From CAYYYJ01 sp964476045 (GTDB lineage Archaea > Aenigmatarchaeota > Aenigmatarchaeia > QMZP01 > JACQNV01), in contig CAYYYJ010000001.1 in NCBI GenBank assembly GCA_964476045.1, forward strand, positions 62,001 through 126,000: 64,000 nt of DNA, written 5' to 3'. This document shows, piece by piece, positions 14,725-22,208 of the stretch. Under the pieces are notes generated by a model. That model made no database searches, was not told the DNA's origin, and saw only the letters and a program-made list of their open reading frames with translations. The first letter of the stretch is position 1; each line of letters opens with the position of its first letter. A program made the position numbers and the translations under genes.

Positions 14725-15981
14725 ATGTCTAAATTAAAACTCACCGAAGAAGGTAAAAAATACCTGAAAGAGGGGCTACCTGAGAAAAAGCTGGCTGAGC
14801 TTCTAGAAAAAGGCTCCTTATCAATGGCAGAAGCCCAAAAGAAAATTGAAAACCTTAGCGTAGCTCTCCAATGGGGAAAGAAAAACAGGTGGGTTGATAT
14901 TGAGGATGGCAAGCTTGTTCTTGTTAAAAAACCTGTAGAAACAGTTGAAAAATATTTAGAAAAAATTGAAAAAAAAGAGCCTATTCCAGAAAACATATTA
15001 AAAATTTTATTTCAAAGAAAACTTGCAGTTGAGGAAAGGGAAAATGAAAGGAAAAAAGCAGAAGCTTTTGTTGGAAAAGAAATTGACAAACTAACCCCCG
15101 AATTAATAAAAACAGGCCTGTGGAAGGAAACAAAATTAAAGCCTTACAATGTGGAGTTTATTGGCAAGAGAATTTATTCTGGAAAAAGGCAGCCTTATAA
15201 TATATTTCTGGATTCTGTCAGAAGGAAGTTAATAGAGCTGGGCTTCATAGAGTGCAGAGGGCAGGCTATAGTCCAGGAATTCTGGAATTTCGACGCGCTC
15301 TATCAGCCTCAGGGGCATCCGGCAAGGGACTGGACAGATGTCTACACTTTAAAATATCCAAAGAAAGGTTCTCTGCCAGATCCAAAATTAGTTGAGCGGG
15401 TAAAAGAAACCCATGAAAACGGATGGAAAACAGGCTCAACTGGCTGGGGTTATGCGTGGAGCCCTGAAAAAGCAGCGCATCTCATGCCGATTGCGCACGA
15501 TACAGCTGTTTCACCTAAAATTCTTGCTTCTAAAGATCTTAAAATACCTGGAAAGTACTTCCAGATTGTAAGGTGTTACAGGCCGGATATTTTGGATGCG
15601 ACCCATTTGATAGAATTTAATCAGGTTGGAGGGTTTATTGTAGGAGAAGATCTGAATTTCAGGAATTTGCTTGGGGTCTTGAAAATGTTTGCCCATGAAG
15701 TTGCTGGTGCTGAGCAAGCCAAGTTCACGGCAGGATACTTCCCATTCACAGAACCTAGCTGCGAAATCTCAGCTAAACACCCAGAACTCGGATGGATAGA
15801 AATAGGCGGCGCAGGGATCTTTAGAGAAGAGTTAACAAAACCTTTAGGCGTAGATTATCCTGTAATTGCATGGGGGATTGGGATAGATAGGCTGGCCATG
15901 TTTAAATTAGGATTAAAGGACGCGAGAAGCCTGTTTACAAGCGATCTTAAGCTTTTGAGAGAACAAAAAGTATTAATTTAG
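14725..15981 (+). CDS. pheS: Phenylalanyl-tRNA synthetase alpha subunit
   Basis: Catalytic subunit of archaeal PheRS, 418 residues. Class II motifs are clear: motif 1 region around FLDSVRRKLIELGF, motif 2 in GKYFQIVRCYRPDILDATH, and motif 3 in VIAWGIGIDRLAMFKLG. HPARDWTDVYTL and FTEPSCEISAKHPELGWIEIGG complete the Phe pocket. The protein begins KLTEEGKKYLKEGLPE, which in longer archaeal homologues follows a first winged-helix domain; that domain is therefore missing or lost here. pheT is not adjacent: two MNT/HEPN modules intervene. Confidence 0.93.
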   Translation: MSKLKLTEEGKKYLKEGLPEKKLAELLEKGSLSMAEAQKKIENLSVALQWGKKNRWVDIEDGKLVLVKKPVETVEKYLEKIEKKEPIPENILKILFQRKLAVEERENERKKAEAFVGKEIDKLTPELIKTGLWKETKLKPYNVEFIGKRIYSGKRQPYNIFLDSVRRKLIELGFIECRGQAIVQEFWNFDALYQPQGHPARDWTDVYTLKYPKKGSLPDPKLVERVKETHENGWKTGSTGWGYAWSPEKAAHLMPIAHDTAVSPKILASKDLKIPGKYFQIVRCYRPDILDATHLIEFNQVGGFIVGEDLNFRNLLGVLKMFAHEVAGAEQAKFTAGYFPFTEPSCEISAKHPELGWIEIGGAGIFREELTKPLGVDYPVIAWGIGIDRLAMFKLGLKDARSLFTSDLKLLREQKVLI

Positions 15982-16040
15982 TAATTATTTCTGATAAACT
16001 TACAGAAAGTTCAAAACCTTAAGACTCACTCAAGTACAGC

Positions 16041-16070
16041 CTTATAAACCTAAGTTTACAAGTATAAACT
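16041..16070 (+). promoter_or_regulatory. TATA box and inverted repeat before winged-helix/MNT gene
   Basis: TTATAAA (16042-16048) is followed by AGTTTA-N6-TAAACT (16053-16070). Another AAACT-AA-AGTTT copy lies over the start codon (about 16084-16096). A palindrome between TATA and transcription start suits repression by the winged-helix protein encoded just downstream. Confidence 0.5.
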
Positions 16071-16079
16071 AAAGTAGTT

Positions 16080-16619
16080 ATGTACAAACTAAAGTTTACA
16101 CGATTGCAGAATGAAATATTCAGGCTATTGTGCATAAGGTCAGGAGAAAAGAGCAGCCAGAGGCAGATAGCGAACTGCCTGAAAGTATCCCCAACCGCAG
16201 TTGGAAAGGCCATAATCCTCATGAAAAAAGAGGGGGTGATAAAGGTCCATAAAGACAAAATAATGAATTTGAACCTGATAGAACTGAACAGAGATAATAC
16301 AAAAACCCTCGAAATGAAGAGGGTAGAGAATCTAAAGCTGATTTTGGAATCCGGATTGTCAGATTTACTAGAAGAAAAATTTCCGGGTTGCACAATAATA
16401 CTCTTTGGAAGCTATTCGAGAGGCGAGGATACAACAAAATCAGATATCGATATAGCTGTTATCGGATCTGAACCAAAAGAGATAGACTTATCTCATATGG
16501 AAAAAGGCCTTGGGAGAGAAATAAGAATCCAATTCTATGCTTCTTTCAAAGATATTAATAAAGAACTAAAGGAGAATATACTAAATGGCATGGTTATTGC
16601 AGGAAGCGTTGAATTATGA
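16080..16619 (+). CDS. Winged-helix MNT nucleotidyltransferase
   Basis: A 179-residue protein with two parts. Residues about 1-70 form a winged helix-turn-helix (QRQIANCLKVSPTAVGKAIILMKKEG). Residues about 95-170 are an MNT nucleotidyltransferase with LFGSYSRGEDTTKSDIDIAVI. It would combine DNA-binding autoregulation and antitoxin function. Its stop overlaps the HEPN start by four bases. The inverted repeats at its promoter are likely its own binding sites. Confidence 0.85.
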   Translation: MYKLKFTRLQNEIFRLLCIRSGEKSSQRQIANCLKVSPTAVGKAIILMKKEGVIKVHKDKIMNLNLIELNRDNTKTLEMKRVENLKLILESGLSDLLEEKFPGCTIILFGSYSRGEDTTKSDIDIAVIGSEPKEIDLSHMEKGLGREIRIQFYASFKDINKELKENILNGMVIAGSVEL

Positions 16620-17065
16620 AACCTCTAAGGTTTTTTAGCGAGTATATTGCTGATGGCATAGTTAAGAAGCAATCTCCAGATATTCCAAGATCAGAATCAT
16701 TAGTGAAGGAAGCTGAAATCTCATATTCTGTTTTGATGGAACATGTGGAAAAACTTGGGATATCAGACAGAAATGCAAACCATATAGTTAAAAATTCGTA
16801 TGACATAATAATGGAATCGGTAAGATCGAAGATGTTACTGAATGGGTTTGGTTCTGCAGGAACAGGAGCCCATGAAGCAGAGGTTGCCTATCTGCGAGAA
16901 CTGGGATTCAATCAAGCAGACATCGAATTTACAAATCAACTTAGATATTTTAGAAACGGTATAACATACTATGGCAAATCTTTCGATGCAGAGTATGCGA
17001 AGAAAGTGGTGGAGTTTTTAAAAAGGATGTATACGCTTTTGAGGGAGCAAAAAATGGTGTTTTAG
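16616..17065 (+). CDS. HEPN-domain protein
   Basis: A 149-residue helical protein coupled to the upstream MNT gene by ATGA overlap. SYSVLMEHVEKLGI, NANHIVKNSYDIIMESVRSKMLL and the late motif RYFRNGITYYG (R-N-x3-Y-Y) fit the HEPN fold, in which an RX4-6H/Y motif forms the RNase or AMP-acceptor site. By family knowledge it is the toxin or effector of the pair. The His of the motif is Tyr here. Confidence 0.78.
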   Translation: MKPLRFFSEYIADGIVKKQSPDIPRSESLVKEAEISYSVLMEHVEKLGISDRNANHIVKNSYDIIMESVRSKMLLNGFGSAGTGAHEAEVAYLRELGFNQADIEFTNQLRYFRNGITYYGKSFDAEYAKKVVEFLKRMYTLLREQKMVF

Positions 17066-17066
17066 T

Positions 17067-17474
17067 ATGCCGAAGTCTGGAACAATAAAATCTGATCTGA
17101 AGGCGCAAATACCTGAAGAGACCAGAAGAGCAGCAAAAGAGATATCAGGATTGCCTGGTGTTTTGGCTGTCTATCTTTTTGGCAGCTATGCAAAGGGTAC
17201 ACAGAGGCCTTACTCTGATGTGGATTTGTGTATTATGGCTGAAAATCTCGATGCTAAAACAGTTGGCGATATACTCATGCACTCTAGCAAAAGAATAGAA
17301 ACGCACATTCTGGATGCACTACCGCTGAACATCCAGTTCAGGGTCTTTAGCGAAGGCAAACCGCTTTTTGTAAACTCAGGAGAAAAAATATTGGAAAAAA
17401 GGCTTGCTGTCATGAGATTGTATCAGGATTTCAGGCCAAGGCTGGAAAGGTATTGGAGGAATATATTGTCATGA
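17067..17474 (+). CDS. MntA-like nucleotidyltransferase antitoxin
   Basis: A 135-residue minimal nucleotidyltransferase with AVYLFGSYAKGTQRPYSDVDLCIM (residues about 33-56). In the characterised MntA/HepT systems this enzyme transfers AMP to the Tyr of the HepT RX4HXY motif and so neutralises it. It starts one base after the preceding HEPN gene and overlaps the next by ATGA, so the second TA pair continues the same transcript. There is no DNA-binding domain in this copy. Confidence 0.85.
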   Translation: MPKSGTIKSDLKAQIPEETRRAAKEISGLPGVLAVYLFGSYAKGTQRPYSDVDLCIMAENLDAKTVGDILMHSSKRIETHILDALPLNIQFRVFSEGKPLFVNSGEKILEKRLAVMRLYQDFRPRLERYWRNILS

Positions 17475-17878
17475 CAGATACAGAACGTGTTGCAGGGCTA
17501 ATGGTGGATATAAAAAAATATACAACTGAGCTTGAAAGCTATAAAATAAAGTCTGTGGAAGACCTGAAGGACAGCAAGACGTTTTTTGCAAGCTCTATGG
17601 TCGCTTTCCGGCTGATAAACAGGGTCTTTGATTTGTGCGATGATATCATAAACTCCAGAAATATGGGTGTGCCTGCCATATACAAGGACATTTTCTGGCT
17701 TCTGGAAAAAGGGAAAGTAATAGACAAATCAGCCAGAGAGAAGGTGTGGCCTGTGATGAAGTATAGAAACCTGCTGGCCCACGAATATGGAGAAATTTCA
17801 GGCGAAGACATTTTGTTTATAATAAATAATCTCGAACAAATAAAATGGTTTGTAAAAAAGTTGTCTGGAGGCTCTTAA
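17471..17878 (+). CDS. HepT-like (DUF86) RNase toxin
   Basis: A 135-residue helical protein of the HepT/DUF86 family. The full motif R-N-L-L-A-H-E-Y (RNLLAHEYG, near residue 102) is the RX4HXY RNase and AMPylation site. MTDTERVAGLM is the natural start: it overlaps the MntA stop as ATGA, whereas a start 18 nt upstream would lie inside MntA. The gene ends one base before pheT begins, so pheT is probably cotranscribed with the TA modules. Confidence 0.87.
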   Translation: MTDTERVAGLMVDIKKYTTELESYKIKSVEDLKDSKTFFASSMVAFRLINRVFDLCDDIINSRNMGVPAIYKDIFWLLEKGKVIDKSAREKVWPVMKYRNLLAHEYGEISGEDILFIINNLEQIKWFVKKLSGGS

Positions 17879-17879
17879 T

Positions 17880-19586
17880 ATGCCAAAATTTGAAATAAGC
17901 AAATCTGATCTGGAGAAGCTGGTTGGAAAAAAGTTCACAGCAAAAGAATTAGAGGATGCGCTCTTGTTCGCAAAGACAGAATTGGATGGGCAAAACGGCG
18001 ACACGCTCAAAGTTGATGTGAAGGATACTAACAGGCCTGACCTATGGAGCGTAGAAGGTATTGCGCGAGAGCTCAAAGGCCACTTTAGGATAGAAGAAGG
18101 CCTCCCGAAATATAATGTGAAAAAATCTGGCCTGCAGATTTTTGTTGAAGCAGAGGAATATCACGTACATGCAGTCGGAGTTGTTGTAAAAAATTTAAAA
18201 ATCGATGATAACGTGCTTTCCCAAATGATACAACTACAGGAAAAGGTTGCAGGGACTTTTGGAAGGAACAGGAAAGCACTTTCTATTGGAGCATATGATT
18301 TGGGGAAAGTAAAGTTCCCTGTCAAATACGTTGCAAAAAAACCGCAGGATATAAGGTTCGCTCCTCTCGGTTTTAATAAGGAGATGACTGCGAAAGAGAT
18401 TTTAGCAAACCACGAAAAAGGTAAACAGTACGGAGAAATCATAAAAAACGCCAAAACATATAATGTCTGGGAAGACGCTAACAAAAAAATACTTGCTTTC
18501 GAGCCAATAATTAATTCCAATGGGGCAGGGAATGTGACTACACAAGCTAAAGACATATTTTTAGAGTGCACAGGAGATGACCTGAAACAAATTCAGATAG
18601 CAATAAATGTTGTCGCAACAGCACTAGCTGAGCGAGGCGGGCAAATAGAGTCAATCGAAGTTGTCCACAAAAATAGAAAAACAGCCAGTCCAGATTTGAC
18701 TCCAAAAAAATCTCACTTGGACCCAGAATATTGCAGAAAGATTTTAGGTTTGGAGATTTCAGATACTGAAATGGTAAAATTATTGAAAGAGGCTAGGCAT
18801 GATGCAAAACTAGACAAGAAAAAAATCGGCCAAGGGACGAAACCGGTCAGCGGACCGATTTCAACCATTTCTGTTGAATATCCTGCTTACAGGAATGACA
18901 TAATGCACCAGCGCGACCTTGTAGAAGACGTTGCAATCAGTTTTGGTTATAATGATATAGAGCCAGAGACACCGAAAATTGCTACGATAGGGGCTTCTCA
19001 CAAACTCGAAGACTTCTCAAATATTATAAGAGAAATATGCGTTGGTTTGGGTTTGCAGGAAGTCCTGACTTTTACTTTGACAAACAAAGACAATATGTTC
19101 AAAAAAATGAATCTGTCGGAAAAGGATCTTGTTGAAATAGAAAATCCAATGAGCTCGAATTGGTCTGCTTTTAGGGATAAAATAATGCCTAACTCGCTTG
19201 ACTTCCTAGCTTCTAACAAAAACCAGGATTATCCACAGGGAATTTTTGAAGTAGGCGACGTCACGCTTTTAGATCCTTCAAATAAAGATACTGGGGTGAC
19301 TAATCGCAGGAAGTTTTCTGTAGTTCTCACGAATACGCAAATAGGTTATGAAGATGCGTCTTCGCTGCTTTCAGCACTAGTGTCCAGTTTAGGCAAAAAA
19401 CTGGTTTTAAAGAGAAAAGAGATCTCCTCATTCATCGCTGGAAGGGCGGCAGAGATTTTTCTGGACAACAAATCAATCGGGATAATAGGCGAGATCCATC
19501 CTCAGGTCCTAAATAATTGGAATTTGGAGAAGCCTGTTGTGGGCTTTGAGATAGATATCGAGTCTCTGCTTGAATTGATACAATAG
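17880..19586 (+). CDS. pheT: Phenylalanyl-tRNA synthetase beta subunit
   Basis: The 568-residue archaeal/eukaryotic-type beta subunit, which binds tRNA and may edit Tyr-tRNA-Phe. MPKFEISKSDLEKLVGKKF and DVKDTNRPDLWSVEGIAREL are the N-terminal B1 region; a B3/B4 editing-like domain follows; B5 spans about LDPEYCRKILGLEIS ... VEYPAYRNDIMHQRDLVED; and the C-terminal pseudo-catalytic domain includes EVLTFTLTNKD and ENPMSSNWSAFRDKIMPNSL. Length is normal. Its start lies one base after the HepT stop. Confidence 0.93.
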   Translation: MPKFEISKSDLEKLVGKKFTAKELEDALLFAKTELDGQNGDTLKVDVKDTNRPDLWSVEGIARELKGHFRIEEGLPKYNVKKSGLQIFVEAEEYHVHAVGVVVKNLKIDDNVLSQMIQLQEKVAGTFGRNRKALSIGAYDLGKVKFPVKYVAKKPQDIRFAPLGFNKEMTAKEILANHEKGKQYGEIIKNAKTYNVWEDANKKILAFEPIINSNGAGNVTTQAKDIFLECTGDDLKQIQIAINVVATALAERGGQIESIEVVHKNRKTASPDLTPKKSHLDPEYCRKILGLEISDTEMVKLLKEARHDAKLDKKKIGQGTKPVSGPISTISVEYPAYRNDIMHQRDLVEDVAISFGYNDIEPETPKIATIGASHKLEDFSNIIREICVGLGLQEVLTFTLTNKDNMFKKMNLSEKDLVEIENPMSSNWSAFRDKIMPNSLDFLASNKNQDYPQGIFEVGDVTLLDPSNKDTGVTNRRKFSVVLTNTQIGYEDASSLLSALVSSLGKKLVLKRKEISSFIAGRAAEIFLDNKSIGIIGEIHPQVLNNWNLEKPVVGFEIDIESLLELIQ

Positions 19587-19587
19587 A

Positions 19588-20823
19588 TTACACGTTCACA
19601 GGTATTGCAATTTTTAATTTCTCGACCATATCTAATTTCTCCCAGCTAAAACTATCTCTTCCGAAATGGCCGTATTTCGCAGTTTCTGCATACACTGGTT
19701 TTCCAGGACCTATCAACTTTAGCTTTTCTATTATCCTGCCTGGTCTCCATGGGAAAACTTCTTTGACTTTCTCTGCTATCTCATGATCGGGGATCTGTCC
19801 TGTTCCAAAAGTATCAACTCTTATAGACAACGGATCTGGCTTCCCTATAACATAAGAAACCTGTATTTCGCACCTATCGGACAGACCGGAAGCTACAATA
19901 TTTTTTGCAGCCCATCTGCATGCATAGGTTGCTGACCTGTCGACTTTTGACGGATCTTTTCCTGAAAAGGCGCCACCGCCATGCCTTCCCATTCCGCCGT
20001 ATGTGTCCACGATTATTTTTCTTCCAGTTACGCCACTATCGCCTACTGGACCCCCTATAACAAATCTCCCTGTCCCGTTTATATGAAATTTTGTATCTTT
20101 ATCCAACATCTCGTGCGGTATAACTTTCCTTATAATTTCATCCTCTATCCCTTGTCTAATCTCTGAGTCTGTTGCGGACTCTAGGTGCTGCGCAGCTAAG
20201 ACGACATGAATCACTTTTATAGGCTTGTTGTTTTCGTAGAGAACTGTAACTTGGGATTTTGCGTCAGGCCTAAGCCATGGAAGTATGCCATTTTTCCTGC
20301 ACTGATCCAATTGCATAATAAGTTTGTGGGATAAGTCAATCGGCAACGGCATCAAAGACGTTGTCTCATTTGTTGCATATCCGAACATCAGGCCTTGGTC
20401 TCCGGCGCCTTGCAAATCAAGGTCGGCTTTATTTACGCCTTGCGCAATATCAACTGATTGTTTTCCCAATAGAGACAATACAAAGCAATTGGGGTCAAAA
20501 CCGTCTCCATCCACATAGCCGATATCTTTTATTGTTCTTCTGACTAAGTCTTCTGGATCAAATTCCGCATTAGTGGTGATCTCTCCCAATAAAACAATGG
20601 CCCCGTGCTTTTCAATGTGTTTCGCGTTCTCAACTCCGAATAGTTTTACCAATGGCGCATATTTTTTATTATCAAAAATGCCTGCTTTAACGCCTGTCTC
20701 AACTGCAACTCTTGAATTCACATCGCCTAACAGGGCTGCATCCACTATTGAATCTGAGACCTGATCACAGACTTTATCTGGGTGTCCAGGAGAAACAGCC
20801 TCGGAAGTAAAATATGATTTCAT
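19588..20823 (-). CDS. metK: S-adenosylmethionine synthetase, bacterial/eukaryotic type
   Basis: A 411-residue MAT enzyme making SAM from Met and ATP. It carries SEAVSPGHPDKVCDQVSDSI (ATP-binding), GAGDQGLMFGYA and GGGAFSGKDPSKVDRS, all signatures of the bacterial/eukaryotic MetK family rather than the divergent archaeal MAT. Transfer from bacteria at some point is likely. It would supply SAM to the eight or so methyltransferases and the radical-SAM enzyme of this window. It is convergent with pheT with one base between stops. Confidence 0.93.
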   Translation of the reverse strand: MKSYFTSEAVSPGHPDKVCDQVSDSIVDAALLGDVNSRVAVETGVKAGIFDNKKYAPLVKLFGVENAKHIEKHGAIVLLGEITTNAEFDPEDLVRRTIKDIGYVDGDGFDPNCFVLSLLGKQSVDIAQGVNKADLDLQGAGDQGLMFGYATNETTSLMPLPIDLSHKLIMQLDQCRKNGILPWLRPDAKSQVTVLYENNKPIKVIHVVLAAQHLESATDSEIRQGIEDEIIRKVIPHEMLDKDTKFHINGTGRFVIGGPVGDSGVTGRKIIVDTYGGMGRHGGGAFSGKDPSKVDRSATYACRWAAKNIVASGLSDRCEIQVSYVIGKPDPLSIRVDTFGTGQIPDHEIAEKVKEVFPWRPGRIIEKLKLIGPGKPVYAETAKYGHFGRDSFSWEKLDMVEKLKIAIPVNV

Positions 20824-20917
20824 AGAAAACCACCTTCAAAATTAATTGACATTAGATAACTTGTTTGTTGGGTAGTTTTTATTCTTTTCCCCACATTGAG
20901 ATTAAACAAGTAACAAT

Positions 20918-21676
20918 CTATCTTTTGAGCCAACTCAACATATAGACAAATCTCGCCTGGTTTCTTGGCTTTGTTCCTGTTAAAGCAGCTGCAACATTCC
21001 TGAATCCAATAGAAGCTTTTGAGCCTGGCTTATAGGAGACTAACGGTTTTTTGGCTATCATAGCTTTTCTGAACTCTTTGTCTTCTGGTATAGTGCCTAA
21101 GATCTCCATTCCCAAAAACTCTCTAACCTCTTGAGGATGGATTTCATGCCTATCATTTCTCACCCTATTCAAGACTACACCCAAATTGGTTGTTTCTAGC
21201 TTTTCTGTAATTTTCGCGAGTTTCAGAGCATCTACCATTGCTGGCATCTCTGGGTTTGTAATTGTAATAAGCTCGTCAGCAGCTTCTATTGCTGTGACAG
21301 CTTCTTTGCCTAGCCCAGCTGCAGAATCAACTAGGACAAAATCAAACCCATCTGCTAATTTGTAGAGCACATTGACCAGCTCGCTGGCAGTTGTTTTCGA
21401 GAGCCTTGTTATAGACATGTCTGCTGGAAGGATTTTTATCCCAGATCTGTCAGCGTAAAGAGCTTCTTTTAGCTTTGCTTCGCCTGATAACACATCCTGA
21501 AGAGTTACAGGGTAAAGAGGTATTCCCAGATGGACCCCGAGATTGGGTGTTGTCAGATTGGCATCAACAGCCACAACTTCCTTTCCTTGCTTTGCAAGGG
21601 CAGTTGCGAGGTTGCATACAAAAGTTGTTTTCCCTGCACCGCCTTTACCAGAAGCAACAGCAATAATTCTTCCCAT
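20918..21676 (-). CDS. minD: MinD/ParA-type ATPase
   Basis: A 252-residue deviant Walker A ATPase. GKGGAGKTT (10-18) is the signature loop with the extra Lys, DANLTTPNLGVHLGI follows as the switch I region, and FVLVDSAAGLGKE is Walker B/switch II. The C-terminal tail (RFVYMLSWLKR) is amphipathic and could bind membrane as in MinD. No MinC or MinE partner is visible, as is usual in archaea. The leader upstream contains copy 3 of the tRNA-intron-associated RNA element, which ends 5 nt before the ATG. Confidence 0.88.
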   Translation of the reverse strand: MGRIIAVASGKGGAGKTTFVCNLATALAKQGKEVVAVDANLTTPNLGVHLGIPLYPVTLQDVLSGEAKLKEALYADRSGIKILPADMSITRLSKTTASELVNVLYKLADGFDFVLVDSAAGLGKEAVTAIEAADELITITNPEMPAMVDALKLAKITEKLETTNLGVVLNRVRNDRHEIHPQEVREFLGMEILGTIPEDKEFRKAMIAKKPLVSYKPGSKASIGFRNVAAALTGTKPRNQARFVYMLSWLKR

Positions 21677-21680
21677 AAGC

Positions 21681-21780
21681 CTTTCTTTCTGAAAACTCTG
21701 CCCAAAGAAATCCTCAAAGGGACGAAACCGATCTTATCCAATTGTTTAGGATCGGTTTCCAACCTTCCCTGGAAAGAAAA
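21681..21780 (-). repeat. Structured RNA element, copy 3, in minD-like leader
   Basis: Minus-strand RNA: outer helix TTTCTTTC (21779-21772) with GAAAGAAA (21689-21682); inner helix GAAACCGATC (21759-21750) with GATCGGTTTC (21733-21724); loop containing CAATTGG. Flanks GGGAAGGTTG and GTCCCTTT match copy 1. The inner helix differs from copy 1 at paired positions while keeping pairing. No tRNA is detected around this copy. Confidence 0.7.
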
Positions 21781-21798
21781 CATGCAGTGGGTTCCAGA
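21772..21798 (-). repeat. 27-nt repeat, copy A
   Basis: Matches 57489-57515 at 24 of 27 positions in the same strand orientation. On the minus strand the core is CCCACTGCAT followed by TTTTCTTTC. It follows a small hairpin (AGATT/AATCT). It overlaps the outer helix of structured element copy 3. Confidence 0.6.
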
Positions 21799-21882
21799 TT
21801 CACATAATCTAACTATTTCTCCAAGCGGGTTTATTAATGTTTGTAAATTTCTATAAAAAAATAAATAACGGACCCGAAGGGA

Positions 21883-21960
21883 TTTCCAGCTAGCCTTCTT
21901 TTTTCTAGTGCAGGTCTTTGCATCAGCAAAGAAGTGCCTTTTCTAAAGAAAAGGCTAGAA
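21883..21960 (-). other. T-loop intron of tRNA-Arg (59/60)
   Basis: 78-nt intron with a near-ideal bulge-helix-bulge: central helix TTCA (T-loop 54-57) with TGGA, bulges AAT on both strands cut as AA|T, and inner helix CTAGCCTT with AAGGCTAG. This is the clearest splice site in the window and fixes the position as 59/60. Confidence 0.82.
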
Positions 21961-22021
21961 TTTGAACCCTCGACCTTCAATCCAAAGTTTTCTTCCTTAG
22001 GACGGTGCTGCTCTGTCCAAA

Positions 22022-22121
22022 ATGCTCAATTCTTTCTGGTGCAGCTCTTTCTTTTAAGGGACGAAGCTGATCTTTCAGTGATTGGTCAGGATCAACTTCC
22101 TTTCTTCCTCAGAAAGAGGTG
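22022..22121 (-). other. D-loop intron of tRNA-Arg
   Basis: 100-nt intron. GCTC of the D-stem pairs with GAGC (22027-22024); bulges AGC and ATT are cut as AG|C and AT|T. Splicing gives D-loop AGTTTGGACA, a typical archaeal Arg D-loop. The intron encloses structured element copy 2. Confidence 0.75.
22045..22119 (-). repeat. Structured RNA element, copy 2
   Basis: Minus-strand RNA: outer helix CTCTTTCT (22118-22111) with AGAAAGAG (22052-22045); inner helix GAAGTTGATC (22099-22090) with GATCAGCTTC (22072-22063), including one U-G wobble that would be an A-C mismatch on the other strand, so the minus strand is the RNA. Loop contains GACCAATC. Confidence 0.72.
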
Positions 22122-22146
22122 CTGAGCTACGGGCCCGTAGTGGATG

Positions 22147-22170
22147 GACACTTATCTTCAGATAAGTGTC
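22147..22170 (-). other. Perfect hairpin in tRNA-Arg 5' leader
   Basis: GACACTTATC (22147-22156) and GATAAGTGTC (22161-22170) form a perfect 10-bp stem with a 4-nt loop. It lies 10 nt upstream of the mature tRNA-Arg 5' end and downstream of a TTAAAAATAG TATA-like box on the minus strand, so it is probably in the precursor. It also lies upstream of the plus-strand surface protein gene. Confidence 0.5.
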
Positions 22171-22208
22171 GACCATACTATTTTTAACTCCTCTTTTTAA
22201 ATGCTAGT

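Larger units (their letters stand above)
21869..22136 (-). tRNA. tRNA-Arg (probable CCT) with D-loop, T-loop and possibly a third intron
   Basis: Acceptor GGGCCCG (22136-22130) pairs with CGGGTCC (21876-21870), including a G3-U70 wobble; discriminator G21869. D-stem GCTC/GAGC, spliced D-loop AGTTTGGACA, variable loop AGGTC, T-stem GAGGG/CCCTT and loop TTCAAAT are clear. Between D-stem and variable loop there are 15 nt too many. Reading GCACC-GTCCTAA-GG plus TGA gives anticodon CCT (22001-21999) with four of five stem pairs if about 15 nt (near 21994-21980) are removed. D-loop and discriminator agree with Arg. Identity is therefore probable, not certain. Confidence 0.7.

Noticed and set aside
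21781..21830. Possible tRNA (anticodon-like hairpin AGATT/AATCT)
   Set aside because: No acceptor stem and no T-arm; the hairpin loop is five nucleotides.
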